Of a DNA stretch of 36,698 nucleotides, positions 9,190 through 18,341 are shown piece by piece. The notes under the pieces were generated by a model that was given only the letters and a program-made list of their open reading frames with translations, searched no databases and was not told the DNA's origin. A program made the position numbers and the translations under genes. The stretch is from positions 1 through 36,698 of the forward strand of contig QHXN01000030.1 in the NCBI GenBank assembly GCA_003222975.1. Direction: 5' to 3'. Each line of letters opens with the position of its first letter. The first letter of the stretch is position 1. The DNA comes from Acidobacteriota bacterium. GTDB taxonomy: Bacteria > Acidobacteriota > Blastocatellia > Pyrinomonadales > Pyrinomonadaceae.

Positions 9190-10488
9190 TCATCTACCCA
9201 CGCCGACGTACTCGAAGCCCAGTTCCCGCATCCTTTCGGGGTCGTAGATGTTGCGCAGGTCTGCGACCTTCGGCTGCCGCATCAGCCCTTTGACGCGGCC
9301 CATGTCGAGCGCGCGGAACTGGTTCCATTCCGTCATGAAGACGAGGCAGTCGGCCCCCTCGGCGGCGGCGTACTCGTCCAAGGCGTACTCGATCTCCGGC
9401 AGGGCCTTCCCCGCCTGCTCCGACGCCACGGGATCGTAGGCCCTGACCTCCGCGCCCCTCTCAAGCAAGGCGCGGATGATGTCCACGCTGGGGGCCTCCC
9501 GCATGTCGTCCGTCTCTGGCTTGAACGAGAGGCCGAGCACGGCCACCTTCTTGCCCTTGAGTCCGCCCGCCAAGCCCTCTATCTTCTCCACCATCCTCTG
9601 CCTCTGCCGCAGGTTGACCTCCACGGCGGCCCCGACGATCAGGCACTCCGAGCCGTACTCCTTGGCGACCGAGAGAAGCGCCGTCGTGTCCTTGGGGAAG
9701 CAACTGCCGCCGTAGCCTGGGCCGGGGTGCAGGAAGTAGCGACCGATACGGTTGTCCATCCCCATGGCGCGCGCCACGTCGTGCACGTCGCAGCCTATCC
9801 GGTCGCAGAGGTTCGCCACCTCGTTGATGAAGGAAATCTTGGTGGCGAGGAAGGCGTTCGACGCGTACTTGGTCAACTCCGCCGCTTCGAGCGAGGTGAT
9901 GACCACGGGCGTCTCGATGAGGTAGAGCGGGCGATAGAGGTCGCGCATAATGGCGATGGCCGCCTCGTCGCGCGAGCCGATGACCACCCTGTCCGGGCGC
10001 ATGAAGTCGTCAATCGCCGCGCCCTCGCGGAGGAACTCCGGGTTGGAGACGATCCCGAAGTTGAACTTCCCCTTCTGGTGCTCACTGATGAGACGGCGCA
10101 GGTGCTCGCCCGTGCCCACAGGGACTGTGGACTTGGTGACGACTACCTTGTAGCCGTTCATGTAGCGCGCGATGTCGCGGGCCGCCTCCTCGACGTGGCG
10201 CAGGTCTGCCGAGCCGTCCTCGCGGGGCGGAGTCCCGACGGCGAGAAAAATGACTAGACTCTGCTCGACCGCCGCGCGCGTGTCCGTCGTGAAAGATAGT
10301 CGCCCGGCCTGCTTGTTCTTGACGACGATCTGGTCTAGCCCCGGCTCGTAGATGGGGATTTGCCCGTCGTTCAGGCGGGCGATCTTCCCGGCGTCCACGT
10401 CAACGCACGTGACGTTGACTCCGAACTCTGCGAAGCACGCGCCCGTCACCAGACCGACGTAGCCCGCACCGATTACCGCGATGTTCAT
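9190..10488 (-). CDS. ugd: UDP-glucose 6-dehydrogenase
   Basis: 432 residues, full length. It oxidises UDP-glucose twice to UDP-glucuronate with NAD. It has GAGYVGLVTGACFAEFG at the N-terminus, IYEPGL, AVGTPP, KSTVPVGT, NPEFLREG and catalytic Cys263 in GPGYGGSCFPKDT, followed by the C-terminal UDP-binding domain (LSFKPETDDMREAPS). It sits upstream of the sugar epimerase with a repeat between. A UDP-N-acetylmannosaminuronate dehydrogenase is less likely because of the NPEFLREG and SCFPKD motifs. The ATG at 10488 gives the standard N-terminus. Confidence 0.95.
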   Translation of the reverse strand: MNIAVIGAGYVGLVTGACFAEFGVNVTCVDVDAGKIARLNDGQIPIYEPGLDQIVVKNKQAGRLSFTTDTRAAVEQSLVIFLAVGTPPREDGSADLRHVEEAARDIARYMNGYKVVVTKSTVPVGTGEHLRRLISEHQKGKFNFGIVSNPEFLREGAAIDDFMRPDRVVIGSRDEAAIAIMRDLYRPLYLIETPVVITSLEAAELTKYASNAFLATKISFINEVANLCDRIGCDVHDVARAMGMDNRIGRYFLHPGPGYGGSCFPKDTTALLSVAKEYGSECLIVGAAVEVNLRQRQRMVEKIEGLAGGLKGKKVAVLGLSFKPETDDMREAPSVDIIRALLERGAEVRAYDPVASEQAGKALPEIEYALDEYAAAEGADCLVFMTEWNQFRALDMGRVKGLMRQPKVADLRNIYDPERMRELGFEYVGVGR

Positions 10489-10556
10489 CTGAACTTGAAT
10501 GACCTCTTAGACGGTGGGATAAAACTTTAAGACGGTGATTATCTCAGACAAAAGGC

Positions 10557-10591
10557 TGCGGGTCACGCGCGCGCGTGGCGCGTGACCCGCA
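10557..10591 (-). terminator. Terminator-like hairpin after the FecR-like gene
   Basis: A perfect 14-bp stem (10557-10570 with 10578-10591), 7-base loop. On the minus strand it is followed by GCCTTTTG. It lies ~75 bases after the FecR-like stop and before ugd. Confidence 0.55.
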
Positions 10592-10664
10592 AAAAATGTG
10601 GGGTCGAAACTGACGAGGCCCTACTACACAGGCGCGAACCGAAGCCAAACCTCAAGCCGAACGC

Positions 10665-11375
10665 TTAGCGCGTGGGGCTGACGACGATCGGGGTGCCGCC
10701 GAAGTTGAAGTTGTTGTTGCGGGTCGCGGCGATGATGGCCGCCGCGATAGCGCCGCCAGCCGCGAGCAGGAGCGCGGCCAGAGCGCCGCTCGAAAGGCCG
10801 TGCATCGCCGGCTGCTGGAAGCGCGTGCAGCGCGTGCCCGGCGTGGCCTGCCCGGCGGTGTCCTGGCCGCCGGCGGCGATCTGCTTCACCGTGTTCCCGG
10901 CGCGCAGCTCGACGCGGCCCGACTGCGTGGAGACGACCGTGTTGCCGCACTCGATATCAACCATGAAGACGTTCGGCTGGTTGGCGTCGGCGAGGGCCAC
11001 GCCGTCCTTCGTGGTGACGCTTGCGGCGACGCCCGAAGAGGACGAGACGCGCACGCGGCCCGACTCGAGCATACCGCTGAGGCCCTTGTCGGTGAAGCTG
11101 AGTTTGAGGCTGGAGTTCGGCAGCAGCTCTACGCGACCGAGCTTGCCGAGGCTGACGACGGCGCTGGAGTTCTGCCCCGTCGTAATGGTGCTGTCGGAGA
11201 ACACAGTCGCGCCCGAGATGGCGCTCGTGCCGTTGACGGAAACCTCACCGACCACCGACAGGTCGCCCGTCGGCCCCTGTTGCGGGGAGGCCAGCGCGAC
11301 CATCGAGTAGGTGCATAGGATGGCGAGCGCCAGGGCCAGTGTGATGGGCTTACGGCTCCAAGTTCTGCTAGTCAT
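10665..11375 (-). CDS. Exported FecR-domain-like protein
   Basis: 236 residues from the ATG at 11375, chosen because GGGAGGAG stands 6 bases upstream and a clean signal peptide (KPITLALALAILCTYSMVALA) follows. The middle resembles a FecR domain: GEVSVNG, TTGQNSSAVVSLGKLGRVELLPNSSLKL, and repeats SGRVRVSSSSG / SGRVELRAGN. Near the C-terminus is a hydrophobic Ala/Gly helix (about 196-217) and a short polar tail. Periplasmic or membrane-anchored; FecR domains sense or scaffold at the envelope, but no sigma factor or TonB receptor lies nearby, so a FecI-type signalling role is not supported. It has its own promoter upstream. Confidence 0.7.
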   Translation of the reverse strand: MTSRTWSRKPITLALALAILCTYSMVALASPQQGPTGDLSVVGEVSVNGTSAISGATVFSDSTITTGQNSSAVVSLGKLGRVELLPNSSLKLSFTDKGLSGMLESGRVRVSSSSGVAASVTTKDGVALADANQPNVFMVDIECGNTVVSTQSGRVELRAGNTVKQIAAGGQDTAGQATPGTRCTRFQQPAMHGLSSGALAALLLAAGGAIAAAIIAATRNNNFNFGGTPIVVSPTR

Positions 11376-11558
11376 TACTTCTCCTCCCGTAGGTGAAACT
11401 GTCAATTTTAGAGAAAGCGCGTTGCAAGCCTTCTGTTCAAAGACTCTCTTGAGAAGGTTGTTTTTATTTATCTCGCCAACCCGTCTCAGAAACAGCCCGC
11501 GCGGTATCTCATAAAAAGCAGGCATGAGAGCCACTAAGGGCTTCAAAAGACCTCGCCT

Positions 11559-11587
11559 TATTTACACGAAACCGCCTCGCATGTCAA
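11559..11587 (-). promoter_or_regulatory. Putative promoter of the FecR-like gene
   Basis: On the minus strand: TTGACA (11587-11582), a 17-base spacer, TAAATA (11564-11559). It predicts an AT-rich leader of ~175 bases. The 333-base gap 11376-11708 holds this promoter and no gene. Confidence 0.45.
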
Positions 11588-11708
11588 TAAACATTTGAGC
11601 GAATTCAACGATTTTTCAACAATTTGCGGCAGAGCGCGTTGTTTGTCAACCCTTTTTTGCTTCCCCCTACTGGCCCGCCGCCGAAACCGCCCGAATTTCG
11701 CCGCGCGC

Positions 11709-12800
11709 CTAATCTTTGTAGATCAGCACTACAGGCTGGCCGTCCGCGCCGACCCAGCCGCGGTACATCCCCGACGTGTTGAAGGGCGTGGCGAAGTTGC
11801 CGCGGCGGTCAATCGCGATCAGGCCGCCCGTCCCGCCTATTTTCCCGACCTTTTCCAGCACCTCACGGGCCGCCGCCTCGACCGAACGCCCGCCGTACTG
11901 CATCAACGCCGAGATGTCGTGGGCGACGACCGAGCGTATGAAATACTCGCCGTCGCCCGTGCAGGAGACGGCGCAGGTCTCGTTGTTGGCGTATGTGCCC
12001 GCGCCGATGATGGGCGAGTCGCCGACCCTGCCGAACCTCTTGTTGGAGATGCCGCCGGTCGAAGTCCCCGCGGCCAAGTTCCCGGCGCGGTCGAGGCAGA
12101 CGACGCCGACCGTCCCGAACTTGTGATCCTCGAAGGACGGCCCCGCCTTTTCGAGCCGCGACCGTTTCGGCGGCGTCGTCTTCTCGGCCTCCTTCTGTTT
12201 TTGAAGCTGCTGCCAGCGCTCCTCGGTGTAGAAATATTTCGGGTCAACCAGCTCGACGCCCTTCGACGCGGCGAAGGCCTCCGCGCCCTCGCCGACCATC
12301 ATCACGTGCGGCGACTGCTCCATCACGAGCCGCGCCAGAAGGATCGGGTTCTTGACGCGCTTCAGGCCCGCGACCGAGCCGGCCTTGAGCGTCTTGCCCT
12401 CCATGATCGAGGAGTCCAGCTCGTTCGTCCCGGCGCTGGTGAAGACCGCGCCCTTGCCCGCGTTGAAGAGCGGCGAGTCTTCGAGCAGAGTGATGGCGGC
12501 GACGACCGCGTCGAGGCACTGGCCGCCCTTTTTGAGCACGTCGAAGCCGGCGACGAGCGCCTCGGTCAGCTTATCCCTGTAAGCCTTCTCGCGCTCGGGC
12601 GTCATCTTGCTGCGCTCAATCGTCCCCGCGCCGCCGTGCATCACGAACCCGAACTGGCCGAGGGCCGTGTTCTTTTGCGGGCCGCGGTCTTTGTCTTTCT
12701 GCCCCGACACAGGCGCTCCGGCGTTCGCGGGCAGGCACGACGCGAGCGCGGCTGCGCCAGCGCTCCCGATAAACCTCCGACGGCTCTTGTCAGCGACCAT
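11709..12800 (-). CDS. Isoaspartyl peptidase / L-asparaginase (plant type), Tat-exported
   Basis: 363 residues from the ATG at 12800 (a GTG at 12815 would add five). It begins with a twin-arginine signal SRRRFIGSAGAAALASC, so it should be exported folded; the Cys after ALAS may also be a lipobox. The Ntn-hydrolase body follows: MHGGAGTI, LEDSPLFNAGKGAVF, then the autocleavage site HKFGTVGVV with nucleophile Thr230, and GTGGLIAID. Such enzymes remove beta-aspartyl residues from peptides and hydrolyse asparagine after autoproteolysis into alpha and beta chains. A lysine/proline-rich linker precedes the cleavage site. There are no obvious operon partners. Confidence 0.92.
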   Translation of the reverse strand: MVADKSRRRFIGSAGAAALASCLPANAGAPVSGQKDKDRGPQKNTALGQFGFVMHGGAGTIERSKMTPEREKAYRDKLTEALVAGFDVLKKGGQCLDAVVAAITLLEDSPLFNAGKGAVFTSAGTNELDSSIMEGKTLKAGSVAGLKRVKNPILLARLVMEQSPHVMMVGEGAEAFAASKGVELVDPKYFYTEERWQQLQKQKEAEKTTPPKRSRLEKAGPSFEDHKFGTVGVVCLDRAGNLAAGTSTGGISNKRFGRVGDSPIIGAGTYANNETCAVSCTGDGEYFIRSVVAHDISALMQYGGRSVEAAAREVLEKVGKIGGTGGLIAIDRRGNFATPFNTSGMYRGWVGADGQPVVLIYKD

Positions 12801-12902
12801 GAACTGATCTGACACCCCGCCCGCGCGAAGCTCCCGACGATTTTTTTGTTGGATGAAACCTGCGGCGCATGTTAACAGACGGCCCGCACGCGCGCAATAT
12901 CA

Positions 12903-13247
12903 TCACCCTTCGGACTGCCGGAGACCTTCTAAATATTGCCGCGCGCGCTCGGCCAGCGCGACGGGGACGTTGACGCGGAAGGGGTGCTTGGCGAAAAAGG
13001 TCGGGACGCGTCGGACGTTCGCGCCGAGCGCGCCGAGGGCGGCGGCGGCCTGCTCGTCTCCGAGTTCTTCGACGCCGAAGGCTTCCGCCGCGCGCCTGAG
13101 CGCCCCGCGCAGGCGGTCGAACGGCAGGTCGCGCCCGGCCAGGACTTTGCCGCGCGCCTGAAAATCTCCGAGGGCGTAGAGCACGACGCGCTCGGCGTCG
13201 GCTCCGCGCGTCGTGCTTTCTTTATCGAAAAAAGTCGGCTGGCGCAT
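12903..13247 (-). CDS. Hypothetical protein
   Basis: 114 residues, soluble, Ala/Arg rich, no signal peptide. I do not recognise the family. The sequence looks like a real compact helical protein (VLYALGDFQARGKVL, FDRLRGALRRAAEAFGVEEL, FRVNVPVALAERARQYLEGL), and GC bias in the third codon position fits neighbours. It starts 24 bases after the stop of the next gene upstream, suggesting a two-gene operon. No SD is visible, so translation may be coupled. Confidence 0.6.
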   Translation of the reverse strand: MRQPTFFDKESTTRGADAERVVLYALGDFQARGKVLAGRDLPFDRLRGALRRAAEAFGVEELGDEQAAAALGALGANVRRVPTFFAKHPFRVNVPVALAERARQYLEGLRQSEG

Positions 13248-13271
13248 CGGGTAATTCGCGCGGGCTTGTCT

Positions 13272-13883
13272 TCAGGGGGCGCTTGCGCGGCGCGGGCGGA
13301 CGCGCGCGTCCGTGGCCGCGGGCTGCTGGTGCTGCGCCGCCGCGGGTTGCGGCGCTGCCGCGCGCGCGTTCGTCTCCGGCTTCGCTTCCCCGGCCTGCTT
13401 ACGCAGCTCGGCCTGCTCGTATGGGTTGAGGCGCGCGAACAGGTAGAAGCGCTCGCCCCTGGATGCGACCGCGCCGAGGTACTTCAACTTGTATTCGAGC
13501 ACTTCCCCGGCCTGCAAAGAGACGGGCTTCGGCAGCGGCCCGTCGAAGAGCTGATCGAACTCAGACTCCGAGACGGCCTCAAGCTCCGGGAGGTAGTCGT
13601 TTTTATTCTCGCGCGCGAGGCGGACGGCCATCTGGCGGAGCGCGTAGATGCGGTTCGAGTTGTGCAGGTAGTAGTTGCGGTTTATCTCGCGACGGCTCAC
13701 GCGGTCGTCAACCACCTCCTGCTCGTCGTGCAGGTATCCGAGGTACGCGCGCACGTTCGGCCCGAATTCGGCGTCGTTCTCGCGCGGGCGGTGCGAACGC
13801 TGCTGCGCGGCTACAACAGCGGACGCCGCACACAACACGAAGGCCAACAGGACAAGCCTAAACAAGCCCCTCTCTGCTCTCAT
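13272..13883 (-). CDS. Secreted hypothetical protein
   Basis: 203 residues from the ATG at 13883, with GGGAAGAG just upstream and a signal peptide (LFRLVLLAFVLCAASAVVAAQQ). The mature part is charged, with FGPNVRAYLGYLHDEQEVVDDR, many Arg/Asn, then an Ala/Gln/Pro-rich tail (AAAPQPAAAQHQQPAATD) likely disordered. No known domain recognised. It is first of a probable two-gene operon with the 114-residue protein. Confidence 0.65.
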   Translation of the reverse strand: MRAERGLFRLVLLAFVLCAASAVVAAQQRSHRPRENDAEFGPNVRAYLGYLHDEQEVVDDRVSRREINRNYYLHNSNRIYALRQMAVRLARENKNDYLPELEAVSESEFDQLFDGPLPKPVSLQAGEVLEYKLKYLGAVASRGERFYLFARLNPYEQAELRKQAGEAKPETNARAAAPQPAAAQHQQPAATDARVRPRRASAP

Positions 13884-14399
13884 TGCTTTTCTCTTCCCTC
13901 TAGGCCGGACGGCGGCGAAACTCGACTCGTACCTCAGCCTCGTCGGGGATTCGGGGGTTTCGGGACGGCGGAATCTTAGCACAACTCGGCGCGAGGGCCT
14001 GAGCCGTAAAGCGCCGCCGGCAGCTTCCGTCCATTCTCGACTCCGGCGGGAGCGGCGAACTCTGCGCCTGCGGCGCAGAGTTCACGCAGACGATTTGAGA
14101 TTTGAAATCTCATTGAACGCTCTCATACGTGGCAGCGGGAGAAGATTCTACCTGAAGAAGAAGAGGGGCTTCTGCAAAAGGGGAATGAAACTAATTTAGC
14201 ACTGGCAGCTCCGTCCGCGGGGTTACAACCTTCATGCTCGCTCACGACGAGCCGGAGCCTACGCCTCGCGCGCCAGAAATGACCGACGGCCCCGCACGGG
14301 GGCTGGAATTTCAAGCGGGCTGGTTGCCGCATGATGAAATTCTAGTCCCCGGCTGCGGAAGCTCGACCACTGTGTTCGGTACCGACGCTCGCCCGCATA
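13884..14399. other. Intergenic region with small hairpins
   Basis: No convincing gene. It holds a perfect 12-bp stem with 3-base loop (14057-14083, GAACTCTGCGCC arm) and a small AT-rich palindrome around 14096-14112 (TGAGATTTGAAATCTCA). Short ORFs here are random. Confidence 0.45.
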
Positions 14400-15902
14400 T
14401 CAAGCGATAGTGATTGAGCGCCAATTCTCGTTCGGATGTCCGCCCGACCAGGAATTGTTGATGATGGCCCGGTCGTTGATGCGGACATCAATGAGGTAAC
14501 AGCAAGGATCGATCTTTGCTGCCCAAGGGTCCCACAAAAATTCCGTCGCCACCGGATACCCCGTGTCGGCGATGTTCCCGTTGTAGGTCTTGGATAGAGA
14601 TGTGCCGCCCGTGTCAACAATCGGGAAGCTCCATCCACAGCCGCCCAGCAGCGCCACGTTAATGCTGCTGAAGTTTTCGTCCCAGGCCGTGATGGTAATG
14701 ACGACCAGATTCCCCTTACCGCGTTCGACCTTCTCGCAACAACCCAATGTCCGCCGCTGGCCGTCCGGAGTTTGGAGTTGAAGATCGATTATGGGGCGAG
14801 GCGCGGGGTTGGGGCTGCCGTTATCCACCCGCGCAGGAGTGACGGGACTCTGGAATTCCGTGAGGGCCGCGTTGCGCACAGTCAGCTTGAGGTAGTAAAG
14901 CTTGTCGCGGTCGGGCGGCGTCGGCCAGTCGGTCAGGTAGTCAGGCCCGAGCAACCCCATCTCGCTGACGTTATACCAACCTCCCGCCAGCGGCAGGCGC
15001 GGGTGGGTCGTGATGGGGGAGGGGTGCCCTGGCAGGGGGAACAGAGGATCGGGGTAAATGTCGGTAATGGGCTGGGTGATCGGCGTCCAAGGCCCTCCCG
15101 GAGCTGGTCCAAACTCGACCTTATACTGGAAAGGATTGGCGACGTTGAACACTCCCCTAATGTTCTCCAGCCCCCCGAAAGGGTGGTCGCCGACTCCAGC
15201 CGGCTTGTTGTCAGGTGGTGTCGTCCCCGGAGGTAAGCTGGGTCCCGAGGCGCGGCCCGTCGGGTCGATCTGGGACGTAGGGATATAACCCACCTCCGTG
15301 ATTAGTGGCGGGGGAGGGCACATCAGCCTGCAAACGAGACGACAGCGAACGACGCAGAGGTAGTGGCAAAGTTGATGACAGAAGCGCTCCCACTTCATCT
15401 CGACGAGCAACCGGTTAAAGGCCGCCGCGTCCTCTCTGTCCACCGCGTCCAGGAAGCGCCTGAGCAGGGCATCTTGCCTCGCCAACTGTGCCGTCGCCAG
15501 AGCGAACTCGCGCATCTCGGCGACGGGGAGTTGGTCCGTATCCACCTTAACAGGCCCGCGGCAGAGTCTGAAGCAGATGAAGACGCAGTGCTTGCTGCAC
15601 AGCCATCTGCAAATCAAGACGCAGAAACGCAACAAGTCCAACTTCGCCAGTTCCGCTTGAAACCGCTCCGCGTCTTGCGCGCGGAATGCGTTGACGGCGC
15701 GTTCAAAGGCGTCCGGATTCTGGGCGAGCTTCCCGATTGCTTCACCCGTTTGCCGCAGTTCTTCGAGCCGCTCCTCACCGCTCCCCCCTTGTTCAACCGC
15801 AGAACTGCCCGCCGCCTCTTTGCCCGTCTTCTGCTCGTCTGACGCGGGCGCTTTTTTCGAGGCTCGCCCCTTTTGGGACGGCCCATTCTTTTTCGATGGC
15901 AT
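14400..15902 (-). CDS. Cysteine-stripe protein of unknown function
   Basis: 500 residues, no signal peptide. The lysine-rich N-terminus (1-50) is followed by two copies of an ~80-residue helical module. Each copy ends in a segment with six cysteines spaced exactly four apart: Cys94, 98, 102, 106, 110, 114 and Cys175, 179, 183, 187, 191, 195. Each segment is preceded by a similar acidic/aromatic helix (DAERFQAELAKLDLLRF; DAAAFNRLLVEMKWERF). A proline-rich linker (PPPPL onward) leads to ~300 residues of probable beta structure (VEFGPAPGGPWTPI, YYLKLTVRN) with a few cysteines. AAAGGAG precedes the ATG. I recognise no named family. A metal- or redox-binding helix stripe is an inference. Confidence 0.8.
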   Translation of the reverse strand: MPSKKNGPSQKGRASKKAPASDEQKTGKEAAGSSAVEQGGSGEERLEELRQTGEAIGKLAQNPDAFERAVNAFRAQDAERFQAELAKLDLLRFCVLICRWLCSKHCVFICFRLCRGPVKVDTDQLPVAEMREFALATAQLARQDALLRRFLDAVDREDAAAFNRLLVEMKWERFCHQLCHYLCVVRCRLVCRLMCPPPPLITEVGYIPTSQIDPTGRASGPSLPPGTTPPDNKPAGVGDHPFGGLENIRGVFNVANPFQYKVEFGPAPGGPWTPITQPITDIYPDPLFPLPGHPSPITTHPRLPLAGGWYNVSEMGLLGPDYLTDWPTPPDRDKLYYLKLTVRNAALTEFQSPVTPARVDNGSPNPAPRPIIDLQLQTPDGQRRTLGCCEKVERGKGNLVVITITAWDENFSSINVALLGGCGWSFPIVDTGGTSLSKTYNGNIADTGYPVATEFLWDPWAAKIDPCCYLIDVRINDRAIINNSWSGGHPNENWRSITIA

Positions 15903-16519
15903 AACGAGACTCCTTTCATGAGGGTGGTGTTACTGCATACTACAGCCGGGTGATGCAAGGATTTACCTCACCGTGTTCACCAAGCGATTGCGAGCGCAAA
16001 CCGACGCTCTCTGGGTCAGTCCGTACACGGACTCGTCAGAAGCAAGAATGCCGACCGCGACTAATCGGGTCTACGCCGAAAACTCTAATGCCGCATCCGC
16101 CGGACTAATAATCGCCCGCTGGCGACCTTCGGAGAGCTTCCGTCAGGGATAACGTTGAAGACGGGCGGGATCAAGAATCGCGAGCGGTCACTGATAAACG
16201 ACCGCCGGCTCTTCCGAACTCCTCTTTCTTCACCTCATCCGACCGAACCGGACGCCCGGCTCACACGGCCTCGTGTCGAGCAGCACTGATTTTACAACCC
16301 TGGTTCGTGAGGCTAACGAAGATAAATTCGCTAGCAGTTATTGAAAGTAAAATGAGTAAGCTAAAGAGCAAGTGGGCGCTAGGATATTTATATCTGTGGC
16401 TAATGTCAACAACAATTATCCCTGACCGCTCCACGGAAGTGGTAAGCACTCAGGAGCAGCAGGAATTGCGCGTGTCGTTCGTCGGGTGATACATTCGCGG
16501 TGCGTGAGGAAGGCTCTTT
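15903..16519. other. Intergenic region, partly AT-rich
   Basis: Separates two divergent genes. 16290-16430 is clearly AT-richer than surroundings. A 60-codon plus-strand frame (16307-16489) lacks SD and family resemblance. It probably contains both promoters. No repeat or RNA gene was found. Confidence 0.4.
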
Positions 16520-17770
16520 ATGTCGTCTGAGCGGGCGAACGATTCCGGCCTTGAGTTCGAGGGCAAGTGCGTGGCGCTCGGCGTGTCGGGCGGGATCGCG
16601 GCCTACAAGGCCGTGGAAGTCCTGCGGGGCTTGCAGCGCGCGGGCTGCACCGTGCGCGTCGGGATGACTCGCCGGGCCTGCGAGTTCGTCACGCCGCTCA
16701 CGTTCCGCGCGCTCTCCGGCGCGCACGTCGTCGTTGACGACTACGCGCCCGACAACCCCGACCCCATCGCGCACATCACCTTCTCGCAGACGGTCGAACT
16801 CTTCGTCGTCGCCCCGGCCACCGCCAACATCATCGCCAAGTTCGCCGGCGGCATAGCCGACGACTTTCTCACCTCGACCTACCTCGCCTCGAACGCGCCC
16901 GTCCTCGTCGCCCCCGCGATGAATACGACGATGCTCATGCACCCGGCGACGCGGCGAAACCTGGCGCGTCTGCGCGCCGACGGCGTGCGCATAGTCGAAC
17001 CCGAAGCGGGCGAGATGGCCTGCGGCACAATCGGCCCCGGCAGGCTCCCCGACCCGCAGTTGATCGTCTCTGCGGCGCTCGAAATTTTGCGGGAGCGAGA
17101 AAGGCGCGCGTCAGACCTCGCGGGCGAGCGCGTCCTCATCACGGCGGGCGCGACGCGCGAGGAGATAGACCCCGTCCGCTTCATCTCGAACCACTCGTCG
17201 GGGCGCATGGGCTTCGCGCTCGCCGAGGCCGCGCGCGCGCGCGGCGCGGAGGTGACGGTCGTGGCCGGAGTGACGAACGCGCCCGTGCCCGCGGGCGTCC
17301 GCTTGCTGCGCACGTCGTCCGCCGAGGAGATGCGCGACGCCGTGATTCGCGAGGTGAACGGCGCGACCGTCTTCATCGCCGCCGCCGCGGTCGCCGACTA
17401 CCGCCCCGCCGCTCGCGCCGAAAGCAAGATCAAGAAATCAAAGTTCACGCTCACCCTCGCGCTTGAACCGACGCCCGACATCCTCGCCGAAGTCTCCCGC
17501 TCGCGGCGCAACGGCCTGCTCGTCTTCGGCTTCGCCGCGGAGACCGACGAAGTCGTCTCGAACGCGCGCGCCAAACTTCACGCCAAGGACCTCGACGCCG
17601 TCGTTGCCAACGACCTGACGCAAGCCGGCGCGGGCTTCGACGCCGAAACTAACATCATCACCCTGCTCACGCGCGACCGCGAACAGCCCACGACGCTGCC
17701 CCTCATGTCCAAACTCGACGCCGCAGGGCGCATCCTCGACGAGGTCGTCCGCCTCCGAAGAAAAGGATGA
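16520..17770 (+). CDS. coaBC: Bifunctional phosphopantothenoylcysteine decarboxylase / phosphopantothenate-cysteine ligase
   Basis: 416 residues. CoaC domain first (about 14-190): GVSGGIAAYKAVEVLRGL, catalytic His in DPIAHITF, PAMNTTM and the flap EAGEMACGTIGPGRL. CoaB domain next (about 200-416): ITAGATREEIDPVRFISNHSSGRMG, AAAVADYRP, KIKKSKFTLTLALEPTPDIL and the NDL segment. Together they make 4'-phosphopantetheine for coenzyme A from phosphopantothenate, Cys and CTP, with FMN in CoaC. The ATG at 16520 adds a short polar leader; a start at GVSG is not available. It converges with umuD over a hairpin repeat. Confidence 0.96.
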   Translation: MSSERANDSGLEFEGKCVALGVSGGIAAYKAVEVLRGLQRAGCTVRVGMTRRACEFVTPLTFRALSGAHVVVDDYAPDNPDPIAHITFSQTVELFVVAPATANIIAKFAGGIADDFLTSTYLASNAPVLVAPAMNTTMLMHPATRRNLARLRADGVRIVEPEAGEMACGTIGPGRLPDPQLIVSAALEILRERERRASDLAGERVLITAGATREEIDPVRFISNHSSGRMGFALAEAARARGAEVTVVAGVTNAPVPAGVRLLRTSSAEEMRDAVIREVNGATVFIAAAAVADYRPAARAESKIKKSKFTLTLALEPTPDILAEVSRSRRNGLLVFGFAAETDEVVSNARAKLHAKDLDAVVANDLTQAGAGFDAETNIITLLTRDREQPTTLPLMSKLDAAGRILDEVVRLRRKG

Positions 17771-17837
17771 AGGCGGAAGGATGAAGGAAATGCTGCTTGC
17801 TTTCACTTCATCCTTCCGCCTTCCGCCTTCATCCTTT
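17762..17837. repeat. Short-word hairpin repeat (GGATGAA type)
   Basis: The left arm AAAGGATGAAGGCGGAAGG... (17762-17786) is mirrored at 17806-17837, where one CCGCCTT word is duplicated. It overlaps the last codons of coaBC and abuts the umuD stop; likely a bidirectional terminator. Confidence 0.7.
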
Positions 17838-18273
17838 AGTAAGAGCGGATCGCGTGCATGACGCGGCCCCAGACCTCGAAGTCCATGCTCTCGATGACTT
17901 CGATGGGTTGGTACTTGTCGCTTTCGGGCATCAGCCAGATGCGACCGCCGCGGACTCTCAGGCGCTTGACGCACAGTTCGTCGCCTATGCGCGCGATGAC
18001 GATGTCGCCGTCGTCGGCCTCGACCAAGCGGTCAACGACGAGTATGGAACCAGGCTGAATCCCTGCGCCCATCATCGAGTCGCCGGAGACTCTCACGTAG
18101 AAGGTCGCCACGGGGTGCTTGATGAGGTAGCGGTTGAGGTCGAGGTGGCCCTCGATGTAGCTCTCGGCGGGCGACGGAAACCCGGCGGAGACTGAAGTCA
18201 TAAATAGAGGGCGCGCCCAACGGGTCGAGCTATCGGGACGCAGCACCGCTTCTACGTTCGAGTATGAGAACAT
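17836..18273 (-). CDS. umuD: UmuD-like self-cleaving S24 protein
   Basis: 145 residues with UmuD layout. Cleavage site Ala30-Gly31 in SVSAGFPSPAES, nucleophile Ser66 in SGDSMMGAGI and general base Lys103 in CVKRL; the Ser-Lys spacing equals that of E. coli UmuD. In SOS mutagenesis RecA* promotes self-cleavage to UmuD', which joins UmuC as polymerase V. No umuC or imuB/dnaE2 gene is adjacent, so the partner is elsewhere or the protein is a stand-alone regulator. It lacks the LexA DNA-binding domain. A near-consensus promoter is upstream (18313-18341). No SD seen. Confidence 0.88.
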   Translation of the reverse strand: MFSYSNVEAVLRPDSSTRWARPLFMTSVSAGFPSPAESYIEGHLDLNRYLIKHPVATFYVRVSGDSMMGAGIQPGSILVVDRLVEADDGDIVIARIGDELCVKRLRVRGGRIWLMPESDKYQPIEVIESMDFEVWGRVMHAIRSY

Positions 18274-18312
18274 GGCTTTGTTTCACCCGCGAAAGGATGT
18301 TCAATCGGCGGG

Positions 18313-18341
18313 ATTCTACACGGGTGACGCAAAGATGACAA
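18313..18341 (-). promoter_or_regulatory. Strong sigma70-like promoter of umuD
   Basis: Minus strand: TTGTCA (18341-18336), a 17-base spacer, TAGAAT (18318-18313), ~40 bases before the umuD start. No LexA box that I can recognise overlaps it. Confidence 0.6.

Noticed and set aside
16307..16489. 60-codon frame upstream of coaBC
   Set aside because: No SD, no recognisable family; more likely an AT-rich promoter region.
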